From Triatoma infestans (lineage: Eukaryota > Arthropoda > Insecta > Hemiptera > Reduviidae): a DNA stretch of 64,000 bases. The stretch spans positions 1-64,000 of the forward strand of contig JAAEAF010014511.1 of assembly GCA_011037195.1 (NCBI GenBank), written 5' to 3'. A program made the translations under genes and the position numbers. This document shows positions 21,101-33,719 of the stretch, piece by piece. Position 1 is the first letter of the stretch. Each line of letters begins with the position of its first letter. The notes under the pieces are model-generated. The model saw only the letters and a program-made list of their open reading frames with translations, searched no databases and was not told the origin of the DNA.

Positions 21101-21940
21101 TAACTAATGTTGAGAAATGTAAAAGCTTCAAGGTAATTTGGGATTAAGAAATAAACAGAATTGTTGCATTAAAATATTCGCTCTTGTTTATTCTAATTGC
21201 ATGGATAATTTAAAAACATTTTTACAGCTATGTGATTCAATTGATAGAATAAAGTTGACATAGTAGCGCCAATCAATCAAGCGTTAATCTCTCTCAGTCT
21301 CAGACTTCACTGCGCTCTACCGGCAAGCAACAGGGCTACTTTCAAAAATGAATTTTAAATGGCTTACCCCATCACGACGTTAAAAAAAACACTTTAGCAA
21401 TTTTTTATATGCTAAGTTTGTTGAGCAAAGTGTTTTATGTTTACCTATTTTTGCTTGGCCAGAAAGCGCTGGCGCCAACAACACTGAGATTAGATCCACT
21501 TCGCTAAGCGCGCGCTACATTATTTCTCCGCGCTCTTTTTTTTTACGTAGTTCTTCCTCCCTTCTCCTACCATCACCATCGGCGGCAGACAATTTAGAAA
21601 TAATTATTTTGTAATAAAGTGAGCCAAGTGGGTCTGTAGGATGGCGGGCGGGCGGGAGGGGAGAGAGTCGTTTCTGTAAATTTTCACACTTTGTAATAAC
21701 TTAAAAAACTTTTAAATATTGCTGTTGTTGAACTTTGTCAGATTGTCTTCTTGTATTCTGGGCGCTATTCTCTTTCCCTGATCTTCTATTACGTAGCCTC
21801 ACAATTCCTTTACAACTCTCCTTTTTACGTTTTTGTATTAAAGAAAATGAACTTGCACTTTTTACTTTGTCTTATTTCCCTTTAGCAACAAGTATTGAGC
21901 TGCGATAAACAAAATTTGAAATTGAGTTTTCACTGAAAAT
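21101..21940. other. Spacer, nothing recognised
   Basis: Includes a locally GC-rich patch near 21470-21660 (AAGCGCGCGC and GGCGGGCGGGCGGG) without coding or RNA signals that I can support. Confidence 0.45.
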
Positions 21941-22215
21941 ACAATTTTTGAGACCCCCACCTCCAGCAGGAAAAAGTTATTATACGTGAAAGTGCACATT
22001 TTGATCTTCCGTTTAGGTACCACCACTCCAGCTGATCTGACAGGAAGTTTTCAATCACAATTCTTGTTAAGATTTTATTCTTTAAATAAAGTTTTTGACG
22101 TTTTAGTAAACACTTGTATATTAGCTACTTGTGTCCATCCCTTTTATTTGAAATTTTTTTCCTGGGAAAATTGATGTTAGTGAGGGTCCTGTGAGAAGGG
22201 GGACAGTAACTTTTA
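21941..22215 (-). repeat. Family A fragment (reverse)
   Basis: Contains GTTTAGGTACCACCACTCC, GACAGGAAGTTTTCAATCA and CTTTTATTTGAAATTTTTTT in reverse family order. Confidence 0.6.
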
Positions 22216-22830
22216 TAAAATTAAATGCGGAACATCATTGTTGTCACTTAAGTTGCTGAAAATACATATTGATATGAAAGTTACATTCGATATTGATTGG
22301 ATCAGAGAGCTAGGAGGATTAAATGAAAAAAGTTTTTCGAGGAAGGGTTCCCCCCTTTCGATGTAGACAAAATTAATGATACGAAGTAACGTGTCTGTAT
22401 TATAGGTAATAAAATACAAATATAATCTCAATATGTTTATTTGAACAAAACCTTACTATCTTTTTGTAAAATCATACCTTCTACACCTTCGGTAAATAAA
22501 GATTTAATAGTTTGAAACAAATGAATAATAAGAAAACCTGATTGAATTTGGAACATTCGGGGCAGTTGTTATATTTCCGGGACAACGCACCAATATTTAA
22601 AGCAGGACGTTAATATGGGACTGTCCCCCTTAATCCGGGACGGTTGGCACCTTTACTCTTAAGGCAACTCCTTCTAGAGTCTTTTACTTTAGTGAAGACT
22701 CCTAATAGCTACTAATGGACAAAGGCCACTTCATCTAATTGTCCTGTATGGGGAAGTTCTGAGCTTACTGTTAATTAAAAACACAAAAATTTAAATCAAT
22801 TTATTAAAATATACTCCAATACACATATTA

Positions 22831-22940
22831 TTTTTTTTTTTAAGGGGATAGTGGTGCACTGAGATCTGAAAGATCTATGTGCCCCTGGTGCCTTCTCAGT
22901 GCACTGCCGGCTTCCGAGCACCAACGAAGTCTCTTTAAAC
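22831..22940 (-). mobile_element. tRNA-derived SINE, copy 3 (3' part)
   Basis: Plus-strand T run (22831-22841) followed by the complement of the SINE 3' body: CTCAGTGCACTGCCGG matches GGCAGTGCACTGAGG of copy 1. So the element lies on the minus strand with its A tail at the left. A weak duplication candidate ACACAT lies on both sides. Confidence 0.6.
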
Positions 22941-23044
22941 GCCGAAAAACTGAACACATGTATAGTCATATCACTTTATTGATTATTTTTTTACTATTTA
23001 CTTTTATATATTTTTATTTATATATATATTTTGTATATCTTTAC

Positions 23045-23665
23045 TGCTAGTAAGAAGAAGTATTACGACCGTGCAGATTTTCGAATGAGTTTTAGCCGGA
23101 AATACGTTTTGAGGGCCCCTGAACACGAAAAAATGTTTTTAGCGAATGGTGTATATATGAGTGTGTGTAACAGAATATCCCAAAAACGAAATTCTCAGCA
23201 AGCTTGAACTTGGCATTCCGTTTAGGTACTACCACTGCATCTGGACACGAAGAGTTCGGGCAAAATCCATCAACTGAAAGTCCGTCTTTACTAGCTGTTT
23301 TTTTCTGTTGTTCGTAATTTTCTCTAACACGGTTACAATGATTTTATTTAATCTTGGAATGCCTGCTGCTTATCACTTTTATTTGAAACATTTTTCTGAA
23401 AAAAAAATAAGATTTCAGAGGGATATCGGAGAGTTCTGTCAGTTAGTTTACAATTTAAATTTGCACAAGCATTTTTGGTTTTGACATAGAGCGCTCTACA
23501 CCAGGTCGCTCAGATATACACGCAAATTCCGAGCATGGCCAGCCCAGTTAACATTCTAACTTTCCATTTTTTGTTTTTGTGTGAAAATGTCATGATTAAA
23601 TTGTATTAGTTAGTATAAGAGAAAGTCGTGTGAATGTTTCACACCAGGTTTTTTTTTTTTTTACT
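23045..23665 (-). repeat. Family A copy, both ends visible
   Basis: Starts near GTAAGAAGAAGTATTACGACC and ends AGAGAAAGTCGTGTGAATG then TTTCACACCAG, the complement of the CTGGTGTG end. About 620 bp; one of the shortest copies with both ends recognisable. Confidence 0.75.
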
Positions 23666-24227
23666 TAAAAGAAATATATTTTGGTGAAAACTCATATTCG
23701 GAAATTTGGCACGATAGCAATAGGCGGCTAGTAAGGTTACTACTAGCTAGTAAGCAAGTAAATAAGCATTGCAGAAAGTTCAAATTTGGGATACTGTTTA
23801 AATATTATCAGATTATCTCTGATACGAAGACTTCCATATTAATGCGCCGATCATAAGTGCAACTTTACTGAAACGATTTACAAAACTGTTAACATTATAT
23901 GTACAAACTGGGCCGTATTGATTTTGGTTTTTGGTAGTCACTCCATTTATTGCTGTCAAATCGAATAGAAAAGCGTCTTGCAGCAGAGAGAAACAGAGTG
24001 AGAGAGACTGTTACTGTTAAAACTGTGTGTTTTCTTGAAGTGGCGGATCTGTTGGATTTAACAGCAGACAGGACAGTAAATCCAAACTTACCAAGAATGT
24101 CATGGTGTAATGTCACTTACGATAGGATTTCATTGTGTTAAGTCCAACTATGGCATGAAACATAGTATACATACTACTAAATACCAAGGTGTATTCTCAA
24201 AGTGGATTCCTGTATAAAAAGAGGTAA
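23666..24227. other. Spacer, partly family A-like
   Basis: GGTGAAAACTCATATTCGG and GAAAATTTGG-like words suggest a diverged family A piece at ~23690-23900. The 63-codon frame at 23950-24141 has no recognisable motif. Confidence 0.4.
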
Positions 24228-24231
24228 AGTT

Positions 24232-25608
24232 TGTAACCAGAAATTTGAAATTATAATTATATTTAAACTAATTGAAAGTTTTGGAAACAGATAGTGTGCA
24301 GGGCGCTACTTTCGAATGAGAATGTTTATTTAAATGTAGAAAACATAAGTTTGAACTTTGGGCCACCGTAGCATAAAAGGTGCACTAAAATGAGTAGTAT
24401 GAGATCGACACGTTACCGGGAGGTATCTCTCTTCATTTTTCGCCTCTTTTTTTATAATTAGTGCGGCTTTACCGTCGGAGTCCCGCAAACCGTATCAAGC
24501 TACCGATCAGTTACATGCTAGCACATAACTCTGTAAGTTGGTATAATTATAATAATAATAAACTGTCTTTATTTAAAATATCATTACAAAAAGAAAACAT
24601 TACTTATCAAGATGTTCATATTAAGAAAATAATCATATCATTATTTGTACCGTAAAAACAAAAAAATAATCTATACATAAAGACAGGTACCCTTGGTATA
24701 AACCATCAGGGGAGAGGGGAATTTACAAGAATAACAATAAATTGTAATTAAAAAATAGTAAATAAAATAAAAGTACAATTTTTTCAAAACATAACTGAAA
24801 ATCTTCTTTTGAAGTAAAATAAAAATTTCGGACCAATAAAACAAAACAAAATATATATTTATATAAGATTACAAGTTGTGGCTACAAGTTGTTGCCTGTA
24901 GTTAAGGGCCATCCTACAATATTTTAATACAACATCCCATTTTTTACCGTTTAAAAATTCTGTCAATTGGGCTATTGTCAATAAATCCTTATTGAAATAA
25001 GAAATTCTAACTTTCTTCTATATGGGACATGTCGCCATAAAATGAAATACAGACTCCAATTCATTCGTATTACACATTGAGCATACTTGAGGCATACCAC
25101 TATTATATCTTTTATAATTTAAATTTAATAGCTCATCTCTCATTTTTATAATAAGCCCTATGTCGTTTGTATTAGAATTATCATTAAAATAGGCTGCTTC
25201 ATCTTTCAAATTATAATGTAATAGTTTGTACGTCACACTAAATAAAGAATTCCTCGCCTTAATATTTGCTGCTTCTGTGATAGCTAACTTAATTCTATGT
25301 CTAAGTTTTATGGTATAATTATATTATATATAATAAAGATCAGATATAAATTATTATATTATATGATACATAATAAGAGATTATAACAAATCATCTTTCT
25401 GTTTGTGTTTCTTCCCTGCCTCTCATTTAGGTAAAGTATGTGCACTCCAGAATTTTAAATGATTTATATATTGGCTCAGGCCAACCATCATTAATTTAGG
25501 TGAATCCCCCCTCCTCACGCTGAGCTTGCTGGAAGGCGAACTTTCTTTTCATGGTAACAGATTTTCCACGATAGCTTGATAGCTATCTGGCGCCCAAGTT
25601 TGGTTACA
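24232..25608 (+). repeat. 5' LTR, split by a LINE fragment
   Basis: Matches the 3' LTR at 34866-35466 end to end once the insertion at 24551-25310 plus one target copy is removed. TG...CA ends lie within 7-bp inverted termini TGTAACC/GGTTACA. Confidence 0.92.
24539..25322 (-). mobile_element. 760-bp 5'-truncated LINE fragment nested in the 5' LTR
   Basis: Flanked by TGGTATAATTAT at 24539-24550 and 25311-25322 (12-bp TSD); the uninterrupted 3' LTR has one copy at this place. On the minus strand the fragment encodes a LINE C-terminus (25236-25018: RDELLNLNYKRYN...CSMCNTNELESVFHFMATCP, a C-x2-C...H...C zinc motif). It ends after AATAAAGACAG in a (TTA)n tail. The same zinc-motif family occurs at 39.3 kb. 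Confidence 0.88.
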
Positions 25609-25978
25609 TAATTAAAAGAATTTGATGCCCTGATCGTGGGGCCCGATACTATAGTGAAACAGAAAAATACTAAATGAGATGTAGTGAATCTAATTATTTA
25701 TTTTATATTATATTTGTGAAGAACAACAGACTTTTACTTGGTAGTAATAAATCTTGTATAATTATTAATTAATTGAATTTTGTTTATTAATAATAATAAC
25801 AATAATAATAAATAAATAAAATACAGTAACAATTGTTTGCGTATATAATTTCTCATTTTAGGTAATTTCATTAAAAATGTTAAGTAATAATTTGATTAGA
25901 GTGAAGTATTATTTTATGTTTTAAAGTTATTTTTAGAATTTCTTTAAAGTAAACAAAGATATTATCTTATTAGTTATA

Positions 25979-28900
25979 TTTTTTTTTTTTTTTTTTTTAC
26001 GCGGGCACGTCGGCAGCTTCGGCCATACGCGTCCTAGCACCCAATAAAGACACGCCCTTCTAATGTAGGCGTCTTTGTCTGTTATAGATATGCGTAGGTC
26101 CTCTAGTGCAGGACATGAGTCTAGGTGGTTAGAGGTCATCTCCTGTCCTGTTTCACACAGAGTACACTCAGGGCTCTGAGCTACCCCTATTCTGTGGAGG
26201 TGCTTTTGGAGAAAATCGTGGCCTGTAAGGAGGCGGAAGCAGGCCACAAACCTGCCCCTAGGCAGATCTGCTGGAATCGCTCCTTGCGGCTCCCTGAGGA
26301 CATCCCAATGTTTGCCCTCCGCTACTGTTCTTTGTTCCCTTATCCTGTCCCTGTGGATCGAGGTCTTAATTATTCTTTTAATGTCACTTAAGGGAAGGGG
26401 GTTATCTGGTTGTACTTCCTTTGTCCCTTGCTTGGCAAGTCTATCCGCTTGTTCATTGCCATAGATTCCGCAATGCCCTGGGATCCACTGAAGAACAACC
26501 TCGGTGCCACGATTCTGTAGGTTTGCCACAAGCAAGCGACACCGAACCACCGTTGAACAGTCGGTGATATTCCGACCCGTCACCGATAAAATAGCTGCTT
26601 GGGAGTCGACCAACAGAACTGCTCTTTTATCATTTCTAGCTTGCAGTTGCTCAAGGGCTATCTCTATGGCTCTTATTTCCCCTCCGTAGTTAGTCCCTCT
26701 CAGCCCCGCGGGTGCAGACAACTGGAAGTGCTTGCAATAAATACCTGCTCCAGCATTTTGAACAGCGCCCTCGGCCGAGCCATCCGTATACACATGTGTC
26801 CATAATTCCTCTAGGTATCGGTGAGAAATGGTCTCCATCGTGATTGCTTTAAGCTCCTCGGGTGAAGTATGCTCCTTGGAAACAGGTTGTATCAGATCCA
26901 GGCTGGAGGTTACAGACGTTACTAAGTGATGCTATGAGGGTAAGGGGAATTCTTCTCTGCTAAGACCAGTCAAGCCCTTTTCCTTAATATGTCTTCAACC
27001 TTCGACACAAAGTTAGTTTGGGTTTTCAGCCTACTAGTTGCTGGATGGTATGTCTTCCAGTACATATTGTTTGTTCTTTTTAGTCTCTCGTACATGATCA
27101 CTGCCAGCGCTTCTCTTCGCATATGAAGGGGCTCTACTTCCGCCTGCATCTCCATGGCGGGAGTCGGAGTTGATTTTGATCCTCCAGTTATTAGGCGTAA
27201 AGCGTTATTCTGGATAACATTCAGCTTTCTGAGTGAGGCTTGCGACGCCGTGATAACTACTACCTCCGTGGTACCTTCACCGTGGTAACTTCACCTCCGT
27301 ATTCCATTACTGGTCGCACGTATGACTTGTACGCCAGGGAGAGGACGTCTTGGGTCGCGCCCCATCTTGTTCCCGCTAGCCTCTTTAACAGCCCTATCCG
27401 CTTTGTTGCTTGCTGTATTTGTTTATCAATATGCTTGTTCCAGTTCAGCTTTGTATCCAGCCTTACTCCAAGATAAGTGGCTTTCTCCGTGCGAGTTATT
27501 TCCTCATCATTGTAAAACAAGCCAATGCTGTATCGAGAGGGTAAAAAGCTGGAACTCAGTTTTTCCTGGGTTAACCAACATTTCGTTGGCATCTGACCAA
27601 ATTTTAAGCCTACTTAGAGCTTCATTCAAACAGGATTCTAGTGCCTCTACATTGCTGCTTGTAGCCCAGATAATGAGGTCATCAGCGTATAATAGAGCTG
27701 ACACACCAGGGGTTGATTCAATAGTGGAAATTACATCATCGATCATAACATTGAATAGCAGGGGGCTTATAACCGACCCCTGCGGTAGTCCCTGTTTAGT
27801 CTGTCTGTATGAAGAATGAGCATTTCCATAGCGCACTCTAATAAATCTTTGGGCAAGAAAGGAACAAATGTTGTTGTACAGCCGTCCAGAAACCCCCTTT
27901 TCTACAAGTTTGGCAAGAAGTTTTTTCCTCCACACTCTATCGAAAGCAGTCTTAAAGTCCACTAGCACAGCGAGCGTACTTTGCTTTCTGTGGTAGCCAT
28001 CCTTTATCTCTTGGGATATCCGCGCCACTTGTTCAATTGTATTCCTGTGTCTTCTAAAACCTGCTTGTCTATCAAAGAGGGCACGATTCAGTTCCAGAAG
28101 TCTCTCCAGTCGCTTCACCAGAATTCGTTCGTACAATTTCGAAAACATGCTTGTGAGAGCTATGGGCCTGAAATTTTCAGGGTTATCTCCTTTTTTTCCC
28201 TTCTTTAGGATTGGAATAATTTCTGCTTTTCTCCACTGGCTTGGGATGAAAGTCCGCCAGATTTGCCTAAATAATGTAAGCAGGACATCTTTGGCCTTAG
28301 TTCCAAGGTAAACTAAGAACTCCGGAAGTATTTCGTCGGGCCCAGCACTTTTTCCCTTTTGCATGTTTACAATAGCACTCTGCAGTTCTGATAGCTGAAT
28401 GTCTTCGCTAAGCAGCCATGACTGTTCTTCCTTTTCACATGCGGGTAGTGGGCGCGTATTAAGCTTGGTTTCACTTTTGTGGGGTTTGTAGTTGCTAATA
28501 TTAGCATAGTTTTTACAAAAATAGTTTGCTATGTCTTTATCGCACGTTAGTAGTTTAGTTCCTGCCTGCATAGGATTACTATTGTTTGTCTTCTGATTCT
28601 TTAATTTAGACAGGAAGCGATGTGCTTTCATCCCATCTTTTCCGAAATCGAGTTTACCCAAAAAGCTACGGTACGCATCACGCTTGGAGGCAATGATCTC
28701 TCTTTTCAGCTTCGCTGTCCGCTGCTTCAGCACGACTCTGTTATCTAGAGTATTATTCGATTCCACCCTAGCCCGAGCTATATTCCTCTCATTCTTTAAC
28801 TTTTCCAGGGCCTCATTCCAGAATGGGGCATACTTTTTCGTTGTGCCGCGAGGATTTGCTTTTAGGGCGTACTTCCATATTATTTCATGAATCTCTTTCG

Positions 28901-29874
28901 CTGCGGTTTCTGTATTTGTGCTTAATACAACATCTGATAATAATTTGTCAGTCAATTCTCCGTACAGTTTCCAGTCTGCTTTCTTCCTGTTCCATCTCGC
29001 TCGTGGCGTTTCCATGTTTTTCCCGGAGTTGGATGTAATGTTTACCACCATTACACTGTGGCCGAATCCTCCGGAGGGAGGAAGTATAGTATGTTTGATA
29101 TCCTCTGAGCCCGAAGTGTGAGCCATGATAACATCAGGGTGAGATTTATTTCCAGAAAAGGACAGGAAGGTGGGGCTGTTTGACTCATTCTCAATATAGT
29201 CCGCTGGGTTGGACAGCACAAAATTTTCAAAAATTCTTCCGGTTTGATCTGAATTTTTGTACCCCCACAGAGTTGATGGGGCATCAACGTCTCCATAAAG
29301 GACCCAACCGGTGTTCCAGGTGTTCTCAAGCCACGCAATATCCGGCTTGTTTCGTGGGGGGTTGTAGAGGACCAAGAAACGCCTGTGATACCCTTGTTTC
29401 CATGCACTCAGTTCCACGCCCTCCGCTTGTCCATTTCAGTAAAATGTTTAACAATTGTAAAATGACCTGGATGGATGACTTAGCCGCAACTATAATTCCA
29501 GAGGCTACCTGCCTGGCTCGGGGAAGGACATAGGTTTGGTAGCCTTGTGCTTGAAAAAATTCTACCCGCTCAGAGGATGCTCCAGCTTCCACAATCCAAA
29601 CACATCAACATCTTCAGTATAAACTAATGTCTTAAATTCCGTAAACTTATCACTTGTTAATCCACCAGCATTCCAAAACATGGCTTTGAAACGGGTTTTG
29701 TCTAAGCCTTGAAAAAGGCTGTTTGCACTTGGCCTTTGTTGTATTGGCCGCATTTCTTATGCTTATTTGGGCTGCTCTTTGTGCACGGTAGTGATCGTTT
29801 TGCTCACCTCAGAAAGGTTATACCAGGGGGCACGTGAGTTAACCACTCGGACGCGATCACTATCACCCCCTAAG
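25979..29874 (-). mobile_element. 3.9-kb LINE with endonuclease, RT and RNase H, nested in the gypsy internal region
   Basis: Minus-strand element with a ~20-A tail at 25980-25999. Candidate TSD TTAGTTATA at 25970-25978 and 29875-29883. It lies between the gypsy 5' LTR and the gypsy Gag frame. ORF2 begins close to the 5' end and no ORF1 is visible, so either the copy is 5'-truncated just upstream of ORF2 or the family has one ORF. Confidence 0.85.
25982..29753 (-). pseudogene. LINE ORF2: APE endonuclease, RT, RNase H, zinc motif
   Basis: From 29753: endonuclease motifs FWNAGGL, YNPPRNKPD, GDVDAPSTLWGY (GDFNAPS-like, with Val for Phe and Asp for Asn) and GHSVMVVNI. The longest intact stretch, 29417-27507, runs through the linker into RT with GKSAGPDEI, ENFRPIALTSMFSKLYERI, DRQAGFR, LVDFKTAFDRVWR, GLPQGSVISPLLFNVMI and catalytic YADD (about 27679-27690). 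RNase H lies in 26838-25933 (YTDGSAEG, ...GGEIRAIE..., LLVDSQAA, WIPGHCGIYGNEQADRLAK), followed by zinc motif CTLCETGQEMTSNHLDSCPAL. Frameshifts lie near 29550, 29400, 27550, 27250 and 26900. RNase H places it in the I/Vingi-like group. No stop codon precedes the A tail in the final frame. Confidence 0.88.
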
Positions 29875-30385
29875 TTAGTTATACGTAGTTAAGGTTAAAA
29901 ATTTCTGGGTAGGTCAATATTTCTGTTTGTATGTTTGTCTGTACAACAGTTTGTAAATAGGTTTTACTTTTAATCTTAAAATTCATATCTTTTACGCGTC
30001 TTTTTATTTGAAGAAAATATTTATTTTAGTTCAAAACTCGTTTTATTTTTTTGAAAGATTTATTTCTTATTTATTTTTCCTTAGTTTAATAATAATTATC
30101 TATTTAAACTTTCTATTTTCTTCATAAATATTAATTTAATGAAAATAATTGTAAACTTCCAGGCCATTATTTTAAATAATAACTCTCTTTATTTACACGA
30201 CACCAATTGTATTCACCGTGAGCTTCCACTTTATCACCTTTTAAGTCGACCTTGAAAGCTCCCTTGGTCGTGAAGAACTTTTCCTACCTGACTCCTTATT
30301 TTAATTATAAACATTGTACGAGAGTTAAGTTAAGATTATCCGAACACTTCTTCATTCATAACACCGATGTTTTAAATGTTTGTTC

Positions 30386-31580
30386 ATGAACTCGATTGAT
30401 TCCAGTTCTGAACCTGAATCTATTGAATTAGAACATACTCCCACTACTCCTCCTTTGAATTGGATTTATCGTTTAAAGAAGAAAGAGTTACGTTCAGTCC
30501 TTAGAATCTTCTCTCTTTCCTCTGAGTGTAGAGTCAGAACTTTGAGAGCTCAACTGCGAGATTTCTTTCTACGCAAATTTACTGGACCGTTTCGCGTAAG
30601 AAAATTGAAATTCAAGAAACAGTTAAGACTATACTGAAACAAAAGTATCAACTCCAGCTTCAACCTCCCACGCTTTACCTTCCCAGATGTTTCTTCCCTT
30701 ACCATACCTCGTTACATCATGGAATCTAAAATTCGATAATTCATCAAAATTAAGCCCTGTTGATTTTCTTCTCTGAATTACCGAGAAGAAGGTTGCTTTT
30801 CAAATAGCTGACTCAGATCTGTTTACATTGCTACCCGAACTATTGGAGGGTATCCCTTTGAATTAGTACCGCCTTAATCATACTCATTGGGGGAATTGGA
30901 CAGATTTTGAGCAAGATTTTCGATTCACTTTCTTTCCTTCAAATTATTAAGAAAAGCTTAAGCGTGAAATCGATAGGCGGACTCAAGGAGAATTTCGATG
31001 TATCTGATTATGTGATCAGCTTTCGTACATTATTGTCCAAATTAGGTCATCCTCTATCCGATACTGAACAGATATCGAAAATGTATAATAATCTTCGCCC
31101 TGAATACCAAAGGTATTTTAGATGTTCCTAGGTTAATTCTCTTAAACTATTGATTACATTAGGCCAAGAATACGAATCCTGTAAAGAGCGTTCTAAAACA
31201 ACCGGCCACCTCCCGCTAAAGAAGAAGCACTAGTGCCAGAAGCTGCTTACCAACCTCCTCCCAATAAATTAGATGAGAAATACAAAAGTAAGGACGTTGG
31301 GAAGCTAAAGAAAGTTTCATTCCAAGAAAATCTGCTAGACAGAAGTTGATATAATAAATTCTATTTGCAAATCGGATTCTTCTAAACCGATTAAATCTTT
31401 GATTCGAACTTCAAGTAAAAATACGAAACCGCAAGTTTCGGGGAATGCAAAATGTTGGAACTGTTTGCAAGATGGTCACAGATATTCCAGTTGTAAAGAA
31501 AAAAGACGAAAATTTTGTTATCGTTGTGGAGAGTCTGATGTTATGGCAACAAACTGTCCAACCTGTAGTCCGGAAAACTA
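30386..31580 (+). pseudogene. Gag of the gypsy-type element
   Basis: ATG 30386 starts an 84-codon segment with acidic N-terminus and a helical KKKELRSVLRIFSL region. After indels, a capsid-like segment (30907-31131: FDVSDYVISFRTLLSKLGH) follows. Two zinc knuckles lie at about 31450-31555: CWNCLQDGHRYSSC, with the correct His, and CYRCGESDVMATNC, with Val at the His position. At least four frameshifts or stops make it non-functional. Confidence 0.75.
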
Positions 31581-31739
31581 GTCCCAAGTTCCGAGGGGGG
31601 GATCGATCAGAATTCGACAACTTTTTATGATCCCAATAATCTCCTTTCGAATGACTTCTCTACAAGGCAAAGAAAATATCTCTTCTGAAACAAGTTTTAG
31701 GTTTTCAAATTTATGTCTCTACCTTCCTCTTTATTTTAA

Positions 31740-32125
31740 TAATAAGATACATCCAGTCCTAGTCGACCGGTTCAGCGTATTCTTATATCAGCCCTGACGG
31801 GTTAAGAGAACTGGATTATTTGAATATACCTATCAAATCGACTCCCAGCTCCAATGTCTCTTTCGCCAATTGCTCCTCAGAAGTAATTGAGTTGTCAGTC
31901 TCGTTAAATATATTTCTGGAAAATAAACCATTCTCGCTTACATTTGTAGTACTTCCTTCTCTAACAGTTCCTTATCTCTTGGGACTGGATGCCTTGTCCA
32001 AAATGGAAATTATTTTAGATCTGAGTTCATTCCGCTGGTATTTCAAAACTAGTCCCGAAGGTATATTTGCTTTTTCGAACAAAATTAATTTTAATCAACC
32101 CTCTCACCTATGTGGCATTCAATAG
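31740..32125 (+). pseudogene. Aspartyl protease of the gypsy-type element
   Basis: The region around 31765-31800 carries the protease active-site segment broken by a one-base loss at the catalytic triplet. The continuation at 31820-32125 includes the C-terminal signature YLLGLDALSKMEIILDL typical of retroviral-type proteases. Confidence 0.65.
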
Positions 32126-32129
32126 TTAT

Positions 32130-33420
32130 CGTCTTCAGAACTTCGAGAACTGGAGGACTGCCTAAGAACAGAATTCGATGCATTGCGAATTCCAGAGTTA
32201 GGGGTTACTACGTTAGTACTGCATTATATCGATGTGGGTAAACACACCCCTATTAAGCAGAGAGCCTATCCGCTTTCGCCTAAAATAGCCGAAGCTATTA
32301 ATAAGGAAGTAGATCGAATGCTCGCAGAAGATATCATCGAGCCTTCTAAAAGCGCTTGGTTTAGTCCAGTCGTAATGGTACGCAAACTAATGGTACATAT
32401 AGGTTTTGCATAGATTTCCGCAAAATAAACGCGATATCGAAGAAAGATAGTTATCCCTTGCCTCATATGTCCTCTCTCCTTGAACAATTGAGGAACTGTC
32501 GCTACATATCGAAGATGGATCTAGCCCAAGCGTATTTGCAAATTCCCCTGACACCAGAATGCTGGGAAATTACAGCATTTATAGCCTTGGGCAGAGGTCT
32601 GTTCCATTTTAAAAGAATGTCTTATGGATTGAGCGGAAGTCCAGCAAATTTCAGAGGCTTCTTGACTCCGTGATTGGATCAGAATTAGCACCATACTGTT
32701 TCGCTTACCTGGACGATATTATTGTGGCTACAAACACGTTCCAGGTTCATCTTAAATATCTGAATATAGTTTTCTCTCACTTAAGAAAAGCTGGTTTGAA
32801 CGTCAATCGCGAAAAATGTGAATACGGTTGTTCAGAGCTAAGATATTTAGGTTTTCTTGTGAATGAAAAAGTCCTCCAGGTTGATCCCGAGAATGTAGAT
32901 TCAGTATTTTCATTTCAAGAACCCAACAATATTAAAGATCTTAGAAGATTTATAGGCCTGACCTCCTGGTATAAAAGATTCATTCCAAATTATTCCACTA
33001 TATCAGCCCTTTAAATAGATTATTACGCAAAAGACAAAAATGGAACTGGGGTATAGAACAATCCCAAGCGATGGAACGCCTGAAATTGGTCTTAACGACG
33101 CTTCCCATTCTGGCACGTCCAGATTTCGATGTACCCTTCTACCTACAAACCGATGCGAGTAATTACGGATTGGGATCAGTTCTTTCCCAGATAATCAAGG
33201 GGGATGAGCGGGGAATTGCATTTGTCAGCCGCTCCTTAAATAAGGCTAAACTTAATTTTACAGTCACTGAAAAGGAATGTTTAGCCGTAGTTTGGTCTAT
33301 CAAGAAATTCCATCCCTATCTAGAAGGATATTTCTTCTACGTTATCACAGATCACTCCAGTTTAAAGTGGCCCATAATCTTAAGTACCCAACTGGGCGCT
33401 TAGCCAGGTGGGCACTCGAG
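32130..33420 (+). pseudogene. RT and RNase H of the gypsy-type element
   Basis: RT fingers start at PIKQRAYPLSPKIAEAINKE (32183-32413) with EDIIEPSKSAWFSPVVMV. After a frameshift come SKMDLAQAYLQIPL and FHFKRMSYGLSGSPANF, then catalytic YLDD at 32706-32717 and YLGFLVNEKVLQVDPE. RNase H (33071-33403) has TDASNYGLGSVL, the acidic residue in EKECLAVVWSI and YVITDHSSL. Breaks near 32410, 32665, 33012 and 33400. The domain order is standard for Ty3/gypsy pol. Confidence 0.88.
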
Positions 33421-33719
33421 TTACAGGACTACGATTAGGAAATAAAATACCGGAAGGGTTCCATGATCCATGTACCTGACGCCCTTTCCCGTTTATCTTC
33501 CACCCTGTTGGAAAACCTTCTACATGTGCAATAGATACCCAGGCAATAGAAGTCCCAGACACCTCTGACGAATGGTACAAAATCAAATTTCAGAAGGTTA
33601 GCCAACATCCTGAGCGTTTCCCTGACTGGAAAATAGTTAATGGACACTTATACTTTCATCGTTTGGATAGCTTAACTTATGTCATGGACTCAGACAGTGC
33701 CTGTGGAAATTAGTTGTAT

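Noticed and set aside
27322..27819. Plus-strand 165-codon frame
   Set aside because: Antisense of the LINE RT region.
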